Positions 49,195 to 58,462 are shown, numbered from the stretch's first letter. The stretch: 64,000 nt of DNA from Brevundimonas sp. (GCF_003248455.1 NZ_QFNM01000007.1:1-64000); one strand, 5' to 3'. Numbers and translations are program-made. The notes: a model not told the origin generated them from the sequence alone.

Positions 49195-50292
49195 TCAGGC
49201 AATCCGGCTCGCCGGCTCGCCGGGCGCCGTGTCGAACAGATCCATCTGCGGTCGGGCGTCGGGCGGCACGCGGAACTGGGTCTCGTCCAGCAGGCGATGG
49301 GGCGTATCCAGGCCATAGCGCTTGACGGCGGCCTTGAACCGGGCGCCGATCAGTTCGGCGACCGGGCCGGTCCCCTTCATCCGCTGGGACCAGTCGGCGT
49401 CATAGTCCTTGCCCCCTCGCGTCTGGCGGATCAGCGACATGACGCGCGCGGCGCGGTCGGGCCGGGCGTCGGCCAGCCATTCGCGAAACAGATCCTTGAT
49501 TTCCAGCGGCAGGCGCAGGGTGACGTACATGGCCCGCGTCGCTCCCGCCTTGGCGGCCGCTTCCAGAATGGATTCCAGTTCGTGGTCGTTCAGTCCGGGG
49601 ATGACGGGGGCGAAACCCACGCCGACCGGACAGCCCGCGTCGGCCAGGCGCGAAATGGCCTCCAGCCGTTTCGCGGGCGTGGAGGCGCGCGGCTCCATCG
49701 CCCGCGCCAGTCCGCGATCCAGGGTGGTGATGGAGACGAAGGCCGAGGCCAGACCCGCCTGTCCCATAGGCCCCAGTATGTCGGCGTCGCGCCCGATCAG
49801 CACCGACTTGGTGATGATGCTGAATGGATGGTTGAAGCGCCGCATCACCTCCAGGATCGACCGGGTCGATCTCAGCTCACGCTCGACCGGCTGATAGGGA
49901 TCGGTGTTGCCGCCTATGTGGATGCGCCTGCATCGGTATCGGGGTGCGAGGAAGGCCTGTTCCAGCAGATGTGCGGCCTGGGGCTTGAAGAAGATCCGGC
50001 TCTCGAAATCCAGGCCCGGGGATAGGCCCATCCAGGCATGGGACGGACGGGCGTAACAGTAGATGCAGCCATGTTCGCAACCTTTGTACGGGTTGATGGA
50101 GCGGTCGAATCCGATGTCCGGGCTGTCGTTCCGGGCGATGATCGTGCGGGCGTGTTCCGGCGTGAGGGTAGTGCGCAGGGGAGCGGCCTGGGCGTCGTCG
50201 CGCGTCCAGCCGTCGTCGAACGACAGGTGCTGCTCAGGTTCGTAGCGGCCGGTGGCATTCGAACGCGCGCCTCTTCCCTTGGCGGTTTCCAT
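49195..50292 (-). CDS. PA0069-family radical SAM protein
   Basis: A 365-residue radical SAM enzyme with the cluster motif CEHGCIYCYARP (C-x3-C-x2-C, near residues 72-79). Further family motifs: GGNTDPYQPVERE, FSIITKSVLIGRDADIL and SITTLDRGLARAMEPRA. Sequence and length match PA0069/Rv2578c-like proteins, distant to spore photoproduct lyase. The reaction is not known. It starts with ATG at 50292, with its upstream region short, and stands alone. Confidence 0.88.
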   Translation of the reverse strand: METAKGRGARSNATGRYEPEQHLSFDDGWTRDDAQAAPLRTTLTPEHARTIIARNDSPDIGFDRSINPYKGCEHGCIYCYARPSHAWMGLSPGLDFESRIFFKPQAAHLLEQAFLAPRYRCRRIHIGGNTDPYQPVERELRSTRSILEVMRRFNHPFSIITKSVLIGRDADILGPMGQAGLASAFVSITTLDRGLARAMEPRASTPAKRLEAISRLADAGCPVGVGFAPVIPGLNDHELESILEAAAKAGATRAMYVTLRLPLEIKDLFREWLADARPDRAARVMSLIRQTRGGKDYDADWSQRMKGTGPVAELIGARFKAAVKRYGLDTPHRLLDETQFRVPPDARPQMDLFDTAPGEPASRIA

Positions 50293-50357
50293 GGGAAGGA
50301 CGATGTATCATCGGCGGGAACAAATCAAGAACATTTGCTCTGCTCCCTTTGCGTTCG

Positions 50358-51836
50358 TCAGCCGGGGCTGATCACCATGCAGGTGACGCGCCGCTCGGCC
50401 AGCGCCTCGCACGCCGTCTTGGCGCCGGTTTCGGTCATGCCGACGAAGCGCGAGCGGTACCAGTCGCCGGCGGTCTGGACGTTGCGCTCGGCGCTGGCGA
50501 ACTGGATGCGGAAGCGGCGGTTGAGTTCGGTCAGCCAGTCGTTGGCCACCTTCTCGTCGCGGAAGGCGCCGACCTGGACGGCCCAGCGTCCGGCGGGCGA
50601 GCGGGCGACGGTCCGGGCGGGCTCGCGCGCCGGGGGCGGCGTGGCGCGGCGGGGGGTGGTCGAGGGGGCGACCGCCGCATTGGACGGCGCGCCGTTCAGG
50701 GAGGCGGTGACGTTGTGGGGCGCGCGGGCCGTGGCGGCGACGCTCCGGCCCGCCGCCTGCGCGGTCGCGGCGGCGCGCTGGCTGGCGGCGCGCTCGGACG
50801 GCGCGGGCGCGACTCGGGTCGGCAGGACGGCGGGGGCCGGCGCGGCGGTGTAGGCGACGGCGGTGGAGCCCATGCCCTCGCCATCCTCGTCGTCGCGAAG
50901 CGAGGCGTAGGCGACAGGCGCTTCGCCGCCGATGGAATCGCCGCCGACGCCGAAACCGCGCTGTTCGAAGAAGGTCTGGGCCACCTGGATGCGCTCGCCC
51001 TGGGCGCGGCGGCGTTCGACCTCGAAGCCGGTGTCCATCAGTTCGGCGACATGGGCGTTGCGGCTGGCGGTGGAGCGTCCGCCCAGGACGATGGTGATCA
51101 GACGCCGCCCGTCGCGCACGGCCGAGGCCGCCAGATTGTAGCCCGAGGCGTTGGTGTAGCCGGTCTTCATCCCGTCATAGCCGCGCCCCGTCGGCAGCAG
51201 GCCGTTGGTGTTGCGATAGGTGCGGCCGTTATAGGCCCAGTCGTGCAGGCCGAAATAGCTGTAATACTGGGGGAAATCGCGCATGATCGCCCGCGCCAGG
51301 ATGGCCTGGTCCCGCGCCGAGGTCAGCTGGCGCGCGTCGGGCAGGCCGTTGGCGGTGACATAACGCGTCTGCGTCATGCCCAGCTGTTCGGCCTTCATCG
51401 TCATCATATTGGTGAAGCGCGCCTCGGACCCGCCGATATGCTCGCCGATGGCCAGGGCCATGTCGTTGGCCGAACGGACGGCCGTGGCGCGCATGGCGTT
51501 GTCCAGGGTGATGGTCTGACCCGCCGCCAGCCCCAATTTCGAAGGCGGCTGCGAGGCGGCCCGCGGCGATATGGTCAGCACGTCGTCCAGCTTCGCCTTG
51601 CCCTGCTCCAACGCCTCGAACGTCAGATACAGCGTCATCATCTTGGTCAGGGACGCCGGATAGCGGCGGCTGTCGGCGTGCCGGGCGAACAGCACCTCGC
51701 CGGTCGCGGCGTCGACGACGATGGCGGCGTAGCGGCTGCTCTCCTGGGATTGGGCCTCGATCGGTCGAACATTCGCGCCCAGCACCAGGGAGACGGCGAG
51801 CAGGGCGAAAAGGCCGCGGCGGAGGAAGGCGATCAT
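50358..51836 (-). CDS. D-alanyl-D-alanine carboxypeptidase with SPOR domain
   Basis: A 492-residue protein. A signal peptide covers residues 1-28 (ending PIEAQ). The peptidase S11 domain carries Ser62-x-x-Lys65 (SLTK), SAN near residue 120 and KTGYT near residue 224. A long Ala/Pro linker (330-420) leads to a SPOR domain (RWAVQVGAFRDEKVANDWL) that binds denuded glycan at division sites. It trims terminal D-Ala of peptidoglycan. The start at 51836 (MIAFLRRGL) is used because the upstream extension has no signal-like character. Confidence 0.92.
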   Translation of the reverse strand: MIAFLRRGLFALLAVSLVLGANVRPIEAQSQESSRYAAIVVDAATGEVLFARHADSRRYPASLTKMMTLYLTFEALEQGKAKLDDVLTISPRAASQPPSKLGLAAGQTITLDNAMRATAVRSANDMALAIGEHIGGSEARFTNMMTMKAEQLGMTQTRYVTANGLPDARQLTSARDQAILARAIMRDFPQYYSYFGLHDWAYNGRTYRNTNGLLPTGRGYDGMKTGYTNASGYNLAASAVRDGRRLITIVLGGRSTASRNAHVAELMDTGFEVERRRAQGERIQVAQTFFEQRGFGVGGDSIGGEAPVAYASLRDDEDGEGMGSTAVAYTAAPAPAVLPTRVAPAPSERAASQRAAATAQAAGRSVAATARAPHNVTASLNGAPSNAAVAPSTTPRRATPPPAREPARTVARSPAGRWAVQVGAFRDEKVANDWLTELNRRFRIQFASAERNVQTAGDWYRSRFVGMTETGAKTACEALAERRVTCMVISPG

Positions 51837-52011
51837 GGGCGATACAACCCTTTGGTAATCAAGCCCTTGGCGAGCAGGGTGCGGCAGGCCCCCCGGCCGA
51901 CGCGACGAAAGGCCTAGCATAGGAACCTCGGGTTTCATGGTGGTTAACCGCCCGTCAACGCGAATTTGAACCGCCTATCGGAGTTATCCTTTCGGCTTGG
52001 CGACGATCCGA

Positions 52012-52062
52012 TTGTGCAGCGCACAATGGCATCTTGCATTCATTTCGCACTTGCAGCATATT
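52012..52062 (+). promoter_or_regulatory. Palindrome and promoter upstream of phasin gene
   Basis: TTGTGCAGCGCACAA at 52012-52026 is a perfect inverted repeat of the TGC-N-GCA type that PhaR regulators use before phasin genes. TTGCAT at 52034-52039 and CATATT at 52057-52062 are spaced 17 bases apart and form a plausible promoter 90 bases before the phasin start. This covers the meaningful part of the 310-base gap 51837-52146. PhaR control is inferred. Confidence 0.5.
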
Positions 52063-52146
52063 TCGGGTCTGCGAGGGGTCGCCTCGCTTTCAATTTTCCG
52101 CAGCGTTCCATTCCCCGGACGCGCATGCAGGACCGGACAGACGATC

Positions 52147-52638
52147 ATGACCGACGCCGCCGAAACGATGAAGAAGACCGCCGATCAAGCCGCCGCCGCC
52201 ACCGCCTCGGTCGGCGCCAAGGTCAAGGCTCAGGCCGAGACCCTCCAGGCCGCCGGGACCCAGGCCTTCCGCGAAGGCGTCGACAAGTCGGTCGCCTCGC
52301 TGGGCGAACTGAACGCGCAAGGCAAGAAGAACCTGGACGCCATCGTCGAGTCGGCCAGCGTCGCCCAGAAGGGCGCCGAGGCCCTGTCGCAGCAGGCCCT
52401 GGGCTTCGCCAAGACGGCTTGGGAAGACGGCGTCGCCGCCTCCAAGGAGCTGTCGACCGCCCGCTCGGTGCAGGAGTTCTTCGAGCTTCAGACCGCCTGG
52501 GCCAAGAAGTCCATGGAACGCTATGTCGCCGAACTGACCAAGACCAACGAGATCGTCACGGCTACGGTCAAGGACAGCCTGAAGCCGATCAACGAGCGCG
52601 TCACCGCCTCGGTCGAAACCTTCCAGGCCGCCCGCTGA
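52147..52638 (+). CDS. Phasin family protein
   Basis: A 163-residue helical protein with the phasin layout: ETMKKTADQAAAATASVG N-terminus, an Ala/Lys/Glu-rich middle and LQTAWAKKSMERYVAELTKTNEIV in the conserved block of the phasin_2 family. Phasins coat polyhydroxybutyrate granules and limit their size. A palindromic PhaR-like site and promoter lie upstream and a terminator downstream, so it is a single-gene unit. ATG 52147 is used. Confidence 0.88.
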   Translation: MTDAAETMKKTADQAAAATASVGAKVKAQAETLQAAGTQAFREGVDKSVASLGELNAQGKKNLDAIVESASVAQKGAEALSQQALGFAKTAWEDGVAASKELSTARSVQEFFELQTAWAKKSMERYVAELTKTNEIVTATVKDSLKPINERVTASVETFQAAR

Positions 52639-52663
52639 GCCCAGCGACGCCCGCGATAGTCGG

Positions 52664-52693
52664 AAAGGCCCCGGAGTCCGCTCCGGGGCCTTT
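52664..52693 (+). terminator. Rho-independent terminator after phasin
   Basis: AAAGGCCCCGGAG at 52664-52676 and CTCCGGGGCCTTT at 52681-52693 form a 13-bp stem with a 4-base loop, followed by TTC. It lies 26 bases after the phasin stop. Strong and clear. Confidence 0.9.
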
Positions 52694-52807
52694 TTCGTTC
52701 CGCATCCGTGATTTGCCCTTCACGCAATCCGTGACTGGACGCCGCTTCAAATCGGGCCATCATTCCCTATCTGTTAGCCAAGACGACTCCCCGACTACGG
52801 AACACGA

Positions 52808-53137
52808 ATGCCCATTCAAAGGCCCGGCGAGACGGGCGGCGGTCAAGGAACCGCCGTCGTCACCGAAACCAAGCCGAAGCTTCAGAAGCCCTCGCTCTAT
52901 CGGGTGCTGATCCTGAACGACGATTATTCGCCGATGGAATTCGTCGTCTATGTGCTGGAGCGGTTCTTCCAGAAGAGCCGCGAGGAAGCGACCCGCATCA
53001 TGCTGCATGTGCACCAGCATGGCGTGGGGGTCTGCGGCGTCTTCACCTACGAGGTCGCCGAAACCAAGGTCGCGCAGGTCATCGAAACCGCGCGCCGCCA
53101 CCAGCACCCTCTGCAATGCACGATGGAAAAGGACTGA
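52808..53137 (+). CDS. clpS: ATP-dependent Clp protease adaptor ClpS
   Basis: A 109-residue protein with the ClpS core: YRVLILNDDYSPMEFVVYVL, FFQKSREEATRIMLHVHQ, and VGVCGVFTYEVAETKV. It recognises N-end rule substrates (basic or bulky first residues) and hands them to ClpA, whose gene is 13 bases downstream. The N-terminal 28 residues are flexible. Confidence 0.96.
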   Translation: MPIQRPGETGGGQGTAVVTETKPKLQKPSLYRVLILNDDYSPMEFVVYVLERFFQKSREEATRIMLHVHQHGVGVCGVFTYEVAETKVAQVIETARRHQHPLQCTMEKD

Positions 53138-53150
53138 GAGGAACCTCCCT

Positions 53151-55454
53151 ATGCCTTCATTTTCCCGTCCTCTCGAAGAAACCCTGCACCGCGCGGTGGG
53201 ATACGCCAATGCGCGCAGGCACGAATATGCGACGCTGGAGCACCTGCTTCTGGCGCTGATCGACGACCCGGATGCGTCGGGCGTCATGCGCGCCTGCAAC
53301 GTCGAACTGAATGCGCTCAAGGGCGCCTTGACCCTCTATGTCGACAACGACCTGGCCGCCCTGGCCACGGCGGACGGCGAGGACGCCAAGCCGACGGCCG
53401 GTTTCCAGCGCGTGATCCAGCGCGCGGTGATCCACGTCCAGTCGTCGGGCCGCGAGGAAGTGTCCGGGGCGAACGTGCTGGTCGCCATCTTCTCCGAGCG
53501 CGAGAGCCACGCCGCCTACTTCCTGCAGGAGCAGGACATGACACGCTACGACGCGGTCAACTTCATCGCCCATGGCATCGCCAAGAAGGCCGGCGCCTCC
53601 GAGGCCAAACCGGCCAAGGGCGCCAGCCCGGAAGAGGCTGAGGACCAGTCGGCCGTCAAACAGGGCGGAGAGGCGCTGGAAGCCTATTGCGTCGATCTCA
53701 ACGAGAAGTCGCGCCAGGGCAAGGTCGATCCCCTCATCGGTCGTCAGGCCGAGGTCGAACGCTCGATCCAGATCTTGTGCCGCCGGACCAAGAACAATCC
53801 GCTGCTAGTCGGCGATCCCGGCGTGGGCAAGACCGCCATCGCCGAAGGTCTGGCCCGCAAGATCGTCAAGGGCGAGGTGCCGGACGTCCTGAAGGACGCC
53901 ACCATATATTCGCTGGACATGGGCGCGCTGCTGGCCGGCACCCGCTATCGCGGCGACTTCGAGGAGCGGCTGAAGCAGGTGGTCAAGGAGTTGGAGAACC
54001 ACGACAACGCCGTGCTCTTCATCGACGAGATCCACACGGTGATCGGCGCGGGCGCGACCTCGGGCGGGGCGATGGACGCCTCCAACCTGCTGAAGCCGGC
54101 TTTGGCCTCGGGTTCGCTGCGCTGCATGGGTTCGACCACCTACAAGGAGTATCGCCAACACTTCGAGAAGGACCGCGCCCTGGTGCGTCGCTTCCAGAAG
54201 ATCGACGTCAACGAGCCGACGGTCGAGGATACGGTCAAGATCCTGAAGGGTCTGAAGACCTATTACGAGCAGCACCACAAGGTCCGCTACACCGACAGCG
54301 CCATCCGCACGGCGGTCGAACTGTCGGCGCGCTATATGACCGACCGGAAACTGCCGGACAAGGCCATCGACGTGATCGACGAGGCGGGGGCGTCGCAGAT
54401 GCTGCTGACCGAATCCAAGCGCAAGAAGGTCATCGGCCAGAAGGAGGTCGAGGCCGTCATCGCCAAGATGGCGCGCATCCCCGCCAAATCGGTGTCCAAG
54501 TCCGACACCGAAAGCCTGCGCGAGTTGGAGACGGACCTGAAACGGGTGGTCTTCGGCCAGGAACAGGCGATCGAACAGGTCTCGGCGGCGATGAAGCTGG
54601 CGCGGGCGGGTCTGCGCGACCCCAACAAGCCCATCGGCAGCTTCCTGTTCAGCGGCCCGACCGGCGTCGGCAAGACCGAGGTGGCCAAGCAACTCGCCGC
54701 CACATTGGGCATCGAGATGCAGCGGTTCGACATGTCCGAATATATGGAGCGCCATACGGTCAGCCGTCTGATCGGCGCCCCTCCCGGCTATGTCGGCCAT
54801 GACCAGGGCGGCCTGCTGACCGACGCCGTGGACCAGCATCCGCACGCCGTCATCCTGCTGGACGAGATCGAGAAGGCGCACCCGGACGTCTACAACATCC
54901 TGCTGCAGGTGATGGACAACGGCATGCTGACCGACGCGGTCGGCAAGAAGGTCGATTTCAGGAACGTCATCCTGATCATGACCACCAACGCCGGGGCCGC
55001 CGACAACGCCCGCGCCTCCATCGGTTTCGGCCGGGGCAAGGTCGAGGGCGAGGACGACAAGGCCATCCAGCGTCTGTTCGCGCCGGAGTTCAGGAACCGC
55101 CTGGACGCCATCGTGGCCTTCAAGCCGCTGGGCGCCGAGACGATCCGTTCGGTCGTGACCAAGTTCGTGCTGCAGCTGGAAGCCCAGTTGGCGGACCGCA
55201 ACATCACCATCGAACTGACCGACGAAGCCGCCGACTGGCTGGCCAAGAACGGCTTCGACGAACTGTACGGCGCGCGTCCCCTGGCGCGGGTCATCCAGGA
55301 CTCGATCAAGAAGCCCCTGGCCGACGACATCCTGTTCGGCCGCCTGACCCGCGGCGGACACGTCAAGGTCCAGTTGAAGGACGGCAAGATCGACTTCGAC
55401 ATCGCCAGCCCTTCGGGGGCCCCGGCGAAGACTGCGGAGGAAGAGACGGCCTGA
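53151..55454 (+). CDS. clpA: ATP-dependent Clp protease ATP-binding subunit ClpA
   Basis: A 767-residue AAA+ unfoldase with an N-terminal Clp repeat (MPSFSRPLEETLHRAVGYAN), the first ATPase Walker A GDPGVGKTA near residue 222, the second GPTGVGKTE near residue 503, and Walker B motifs such as LFIDEIHTV and ILLDEIEKAH. It unfolds substrates for ClpP. The start at 53151 lacks a strong SD but is directly behind clpS, and a strong terminator follows. Confidence 0.96.
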   Translation: MPSFSRPLEETLHRAVGYANARRHEYATLEHLLLALIDDPDASGVMRACNVELNALKGALTLYVDNDLAALATADGEDAKPTAGFQRVIQRAVIHVQSSGREEVSGANVLVAIFSERESHAAYFLQEQDMTRYDAVNFIAHGIAKKAGASEAKPAKGASPEEAEDQSAVKQGGEALEAYCVDLNEKSRQGKVDPLIGRQAEVERSIQILCRRTKNNPLLVGDPGVGKTAIAEGLARKIVKGEVPDVLKDATIYSLDMGALLAGTRYRGDFEERLKQVVKELENHDNAVLFIDEIHTVIGAGATSGGAMDASNLLKPALASGSLRCMGSTTYKEYRQHFEKDRALVRRFQKIDVNEPTVEDTVKILKGLKTYYEQHHKVRYTDSAIRTAVELSARYMTDRKLPDKAIDVIDEAGASQMLLTESKRKKVIGQKEVEAVIAKMARIPAKSVSKSDTESLRELETDLKRVVFGQEQAIEQVSAAMKLARAGLRDPNKPIGSFLFSGPTGVGKTEVAKQLAATLGIEMQRFDMSEYMERHTVSRLIGAPPGYVGHDQGGLLTDAVDQHPHAVILLDEIEKAHPDVYNILLQVMDNGMLTDAVGKKVDFRNVILIMTTNAGAADNARASIGFGRGKVEGEDDKAIQRLFAPEFRNRLDAIVAFKPLGAETIRSVVTKFVLQLEAQLADRNITIELTDEAADWLAKNGFDELYGARPLARVIQDSIKKPLADDILFGRLTRGGHVKVQLKDGKIDFDIASPSGAPAKTAEEETA

Positions 55455-55476
55455 TCGTCTCGGCGTCGAAAGCAGA

Positions 55477-55509
55477 AGGCCCGGCTGGAAACAGCCGGGC
55501 CTTTTTTTG
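55477..55509 (+). terminator. Rho-independent terminator after clpA
   Basis: AGGCCCGGCTG at 55477-55487 and CAGCCGGGCCT at 55492-55502 form an 11-bp stem with a GAAA tetraloop and a T-run from 55502. It lies 22 bases after the clpA stop. Confidence 0.95.
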
Positions 55510-55558
55510 TCGTGACGCACGTCCCGCGTCAGCGGGGTAGGGGCTTCCTCGAAAGCTC

Positions 55559-55652
55559 GGTTCATCACAACGAACACGACGGGACACAGCGATCACAACG
55601 AAGCCGATCTCGCCGTGTTCATCGTGCCTCGCTGTGGGCGTTGTGATGAACC
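55559..55652. repeat. 94-bp imperfect palindrome after clpA
   Basis: GGTTCATCACAACG at 55559-55572 is perfectly inverted as CGTTGTGATGAACC at 55639-55652, and CACAGCGA at 55585-55592 pairs with TCGCTGTG at 55629-55636. The block TCACAACGAA occurs twice on the plus strand (about 55564 and 55593). It could form a long stem or cruciform; role unknown. Confidence 0.75.
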
Positions 55653-55691
55653 CTTATGTCGCCCGCTAAAGCGGGATTAGACCGCCAAAGT

Positions 55692-56843
55692 TCAATGCGA
55701 GCCCTGTCTGAAGGGCGACAGTTCGGCGGTCATCTCAGTCCGCTGCTCCTCCACCGCCGGTCTTTCGCTCGCCAGATAGCGGGCGACGGGGTCGCGCAGG
55801 GCGGGATCGGCGATGAAGTGGGCGGAATAGACGGGGGAGGGCAGATAGCCGCGCGCGATCTTGTGCTCGCCCTGCGCCCCCGCCTCGACGCGGGACAGTC
55901 CGTTCGCGATGGCGAAGTCGATGGCCTGGTAGTAGCACAGTTCGAAATGCAGGAAGGGGACGTCCTCCAGCGTGCCCCACTGGCGGCCATAAAGGGCGTC
56001 GCGGCCGATGAAGTTCAGGGCGCCGGCGATGGGCGTCTGATCCCGGAAGGCCATGACCAGGGCGATCCGATCGGCCATGGTCGCGAAGACACGGTTGAAG
56101 AAGTCGCGCGTCAGATAGGGGCGGCCCCATTTGCGCGAGCCGGTGTCCATGTAGAAGGCGAAGAAGGCGTCCCAGTGCGCCGGGGTGATCTCGGCGCCGG
56201 TCAGGATGCGGATATCCAGGCCCGCCTGGGCGTCGCGCCGCTCGCGCCGGATCGACTTGCGGCGACTGGACGACAGGGCGGCCAAAAAGTCGTCGAAGGT
56301 TTTATAGCCGTCGTTTCGCCAGATGAACTGGATGTCTTGGCGCGCCAGCAGGCCCGCCTCGGTCATGGTCGTCCATTCGGCCTGGGTCGGGAAGTTGACG
56401 TGCAGGGACGAGACGCCCAGCCGCTCCACCAAGGTCAGGGCTCCCTGCAACAGGGCTTGGCGCACCGTGGCGGCGTCCGCATCGGCATGGTTCAGGAAAC
56501 GCGGCCCGGTCGCGGGGGTGAAGGGCACAGCCCCCAACAGCTTGGGATAATACCGCCCGCCGGCCCGCTCATAGGCGTCCGCCCAGCTGTGGTCGAAGAC
56601 GTATTCGCCCTGGCTGTTCCCTTTCAGATAGAGCGGCATGACGCCCAGCACGGCGTTGTCGGCATCCCGAAGCGCCAGATGGCGCGGGGCCCAGCCCTGG
56701 CGCGGCGCGGCGCTGCCCGAGGCCTCGCAAGCGTGCAGGAAATCGTAGGAGACGAAAGGGTCGCCGGTGGGCAGCGCGCAGGCGTCCCAGGCCTCGCGGC
56801 CGATGTCCGACACAGTGTCGTGGACGGTGATGTGAAAACTCAT
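55692..56843 (-). CDS. FemAB-like / DUF482 GNAT-type acyltransferase
   Basis: A 383-residue protein of the family annotated as DUF482 (peptidoglycan-recognition or FemAB-like). Segments include ACEASGSAAPRQGWAPRHL, SWADAYERAGGRYYPKLLGAVPF, and SRRKSIRRERRDA, and a C-terminal QGEHKIARGYLPS, all typical. The fold is a double GNAT. The donor is probably an acyl- or aminoacyl-carrier; the acceptor is unknown. A large palindrome precedes its start. Confidence 0.8.
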   Translation of the reverse strand: MSFHITVHDTVSDIGREAWDACALPTGDPFVSYDFLHACEASGSAAPRQGWAPRHLALRDADNAVLGVMPLYLKGNSQGEYVFDHSWADAYERAGGRYYPKLLGAVPFTPATGPRFLNHADADAATVRQALLQGALTLVERLGVSSLHVNFPTQAEWTTMTEAGLLARQDIQFIWRNDGYKTFDDFLAALSSSRRKSIRRERRDAQAGLDIRILTGAEITPAHWDAFFAFYMDTGSRKWGRPYLTRDFFNRVFATMADRIALVMAFRDQTPIAGALNFIGRDALYGRQWGTLEDVPFLHFELCYYQAIDFAIANGLSRVEAGAQGEHKIARGYLPSPVYSAHFIADPALRDPVARYLASERPAVEEQRTEMTAELSPFRQGSH

Positions 56844-56849
56844 ATCCGC

Positions 56850-56966
56850 TCATCCCCGCGAAAGCGGGGACCCAGTCCTTTAACGCCCTCGGTGTTTGGG
56901 GCGTCGGCATGGCTCAATGGCCACAGACGCGCCCAAAACACTGGGTCCCCGCTTTCGCGGGGATGA
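56850..56966. repeat. REP-like long inverted repeat
   Basis: Bases 56850-56876 and 56940-56966 are perfect 27-base inverses, each containing CCCCGCGAAAGCGGGG-type hairpins (16 bases), and the inner part (GTGTTTGGGGCGTC and GACGCGCCC) continues imperfect pairing. It is typical of REP/BIME-type elements spread by RAYT transposases in high-GC genomes. It lies between two genes and covers their start and stop regions. Confidence 0.85.
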
Positions 56967-56989
56967 ACGGAAATCATAAGGGCATCCGA

Positions 56990-57448
56990 TCAGCGGATCT
57001 CCACGACGGCGTCCACCTCGACGGCGAAGCCCAGCGGCAGCTTGTAGACGCCGACGGCCGAACGGGCGTGCTTGCCGGCGTCGCCGAAGACCTGGACCAT
57101 CAGGTCCGAGCAGCCGTTGATCACGGCGGGAATGGCCTCGAAATCCGGGCCGGCTTGGACGAAGCCGCCCAGTTTGACGATGCGGACCACCCGATCCAGG
57201 TCGCCGTCGCAGGCGGCCTTGATCTGGGCGATCAGGTTCAGGCCGCACAGGCGGGCGGCGTCCGCAGCCTGTTCCGACGTCACGTTCACGCCGACCGTGC
57301 CCTTGATCCCGCCATTGGCGTCGTTGGACAGTTGGCCCGAAATCGTGACCTGATCGCCCGAGCGGACGAAGGAAACATAGCTGGCCACCGGCTTGGCGGG
57401 TTCCGGCAGGGTCAGGCCGAGTTCGGCGATGCGGGCTTCGATGCTCAT
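56990..57448 (-). CDS. RidA family protein (reactive imine deaminase-like)
   Basis: A 152-residue protein of the RidA/YjgF group: VRSGDQVTISGQL, NDANGGIKG, and SAVGVYKLPLGFAVEVDAVVEI near the C-terminus. The family hydrolyses 2-aminoacrylate, but this branch (YjgH/ RidA-like, longer N-terminus) may use other imines. The critical Arg of the classical RidA (Arg105) is not clearly present at the expected position, so activity is uncertain. It is separated by a REP-like element from the gene before. Confidence 0.85.
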   Translation of the reverse strand: MSIEARIAELGLTLPEPAKPVASYVSFVRSGDQVTISGQLSNDANGGIKGTVGVNVTSEQAADAARLCGLNLIAQIKAACDGDLDRVVRIVKLGGFVQAGPDFEAIPAVINGCSDLMVQVFGDAGKHARSAVGVYKLPLGFAVEVDAVVEIR

Positions 57449-57565
57449 GGCGGCTCCTTGTTCGATCTGGGCGCGGTTTAGCGCGAGGCGCGTGCGGCGT
57501 CACCCGCGCTTGCGGCCTTGGCGCGCTTTAAAGGTTCGCCAACCGCATCGTGGCATTGTGCGAAC

Positions 57566-58462
57566 ATGGATATGCACCTGACACCCGACGTCGCCGCCTT
57601 CCATGCCGTTCTGGCGCGTCTGACGCCCGACGACCGCGCGCGGGTCGAGGCCGCCGCCGGCCCGGCCGCGCAAAAGGCCGCCGAGGGCGCGCCTCACTGG
57701 GACTTCGAAATGCCGGCCAAGGCGGTGGACGCCTTCCTGGGCGCGGAGGCGTCCGACGAGGTGCGGCGCGGCCTGATCGCGGCCTGGGCGCTGCAACTGC
57801 CCGATCGCGTCGCGGCGATGGCCCTGCCGGCCGAGGTGATGGCCCTCTATCCCTATTGGATAGGTCAGTTGGCCGAGTTCCTGACCCAGCCCCAGAGCGA
57901 CTATGTCTTCGACCACTGGTCAAAGGACGTGCGCTTCACCCTGGCGCTCAGCGTGCCGGGGGCCAAGAGCCAGGTGATCGACCTGTCATCGCCGGTGGGG
58001 CCGGGCCAGATCGTAAAACACGCCCTGAGCGGGCGGGGGATCATGCCGCTGTTTCGCTATCTGGCGGCTGGGGCCAGACGCGAACCGTGGCTGGAGGTGC
58101 ACACCGAAAGCCGCTGGCTGCGCGGTTTCAACGAGGACGGCTGGAACGAAGCCTGGGCCACGGCGGCGGAACTGTGCCGCGCGCGGCCCGAACTGGCGGG
58201 CATGATCGGCTCAAGCTGGTTCTACGATCCGCCACTGACCGAGATCAGCCCCCGCCTGGCCCACCTGCGCCTGAACCCCCTGAAGGGCGGCGCCTTCATG
58301 GTCCATCAGGGGCCGGGCGAAATCCACACCCAGCGCGCGGCGACGGCCTCGGCGTCCAGGAAGGCGCTGATCGACGCCGGCGAATACACCGCGCGCTCCT
58401 GGCTGATGATCTGGCCTAGGAAGGAATTGATCGCCTGGGCGGATCGGCGCAAGGCGCGCTGA
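57566..58462 (+). CDS. Hypothetical protein
   Basis: A 298-residue protein of no recognised family. The N-terminus (MDMHLTPDVAAFHAVLARL) is preferred over an in-frame start 48 bases upstream because it starts the helical conserved part. Parts include PYWIGQLAEFLTQPQSDYVFDHW, SGRGIMPLFRYLAAG and HQGPGEIHTQRA. It could be a nucleic-acid- or lipid-binding enzyme; nothing decisive is seen. It is transcribed away from RidA. Confidence 0.6.
   Translation: MDMHLTPDVAAFHAVLARLTPDDRARVEAAAGPAAQKAAEGAPHWDFEMPAKAVDAFLGAEASDEVRRGLIAAWALQLPDRVAAMALPAEVMALYPYWIGQLAEFLTQPQSDYVFDHWSKDVRFTLALSVPGAKSQVIDLSSPVGPGQIVKHALSGRGIMPLFRYLAAGARREPWLEVHTESRWLRGFNEDGWNEAWATAAELCRARPELAGMIGSSWFYDPPLTEISPRLAHLRLNPLKGGAFMVHQGPGEIHTQRAATASASRKALIDAGEYTARSWLMIWPRKELIAWADRRKAR

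Noticed and set aside
53572..53808. Small frames inside clpA and other housekeeping genes
   Set aside because: They are Arg/Pro-rich shadows in other frames without SD or domain.
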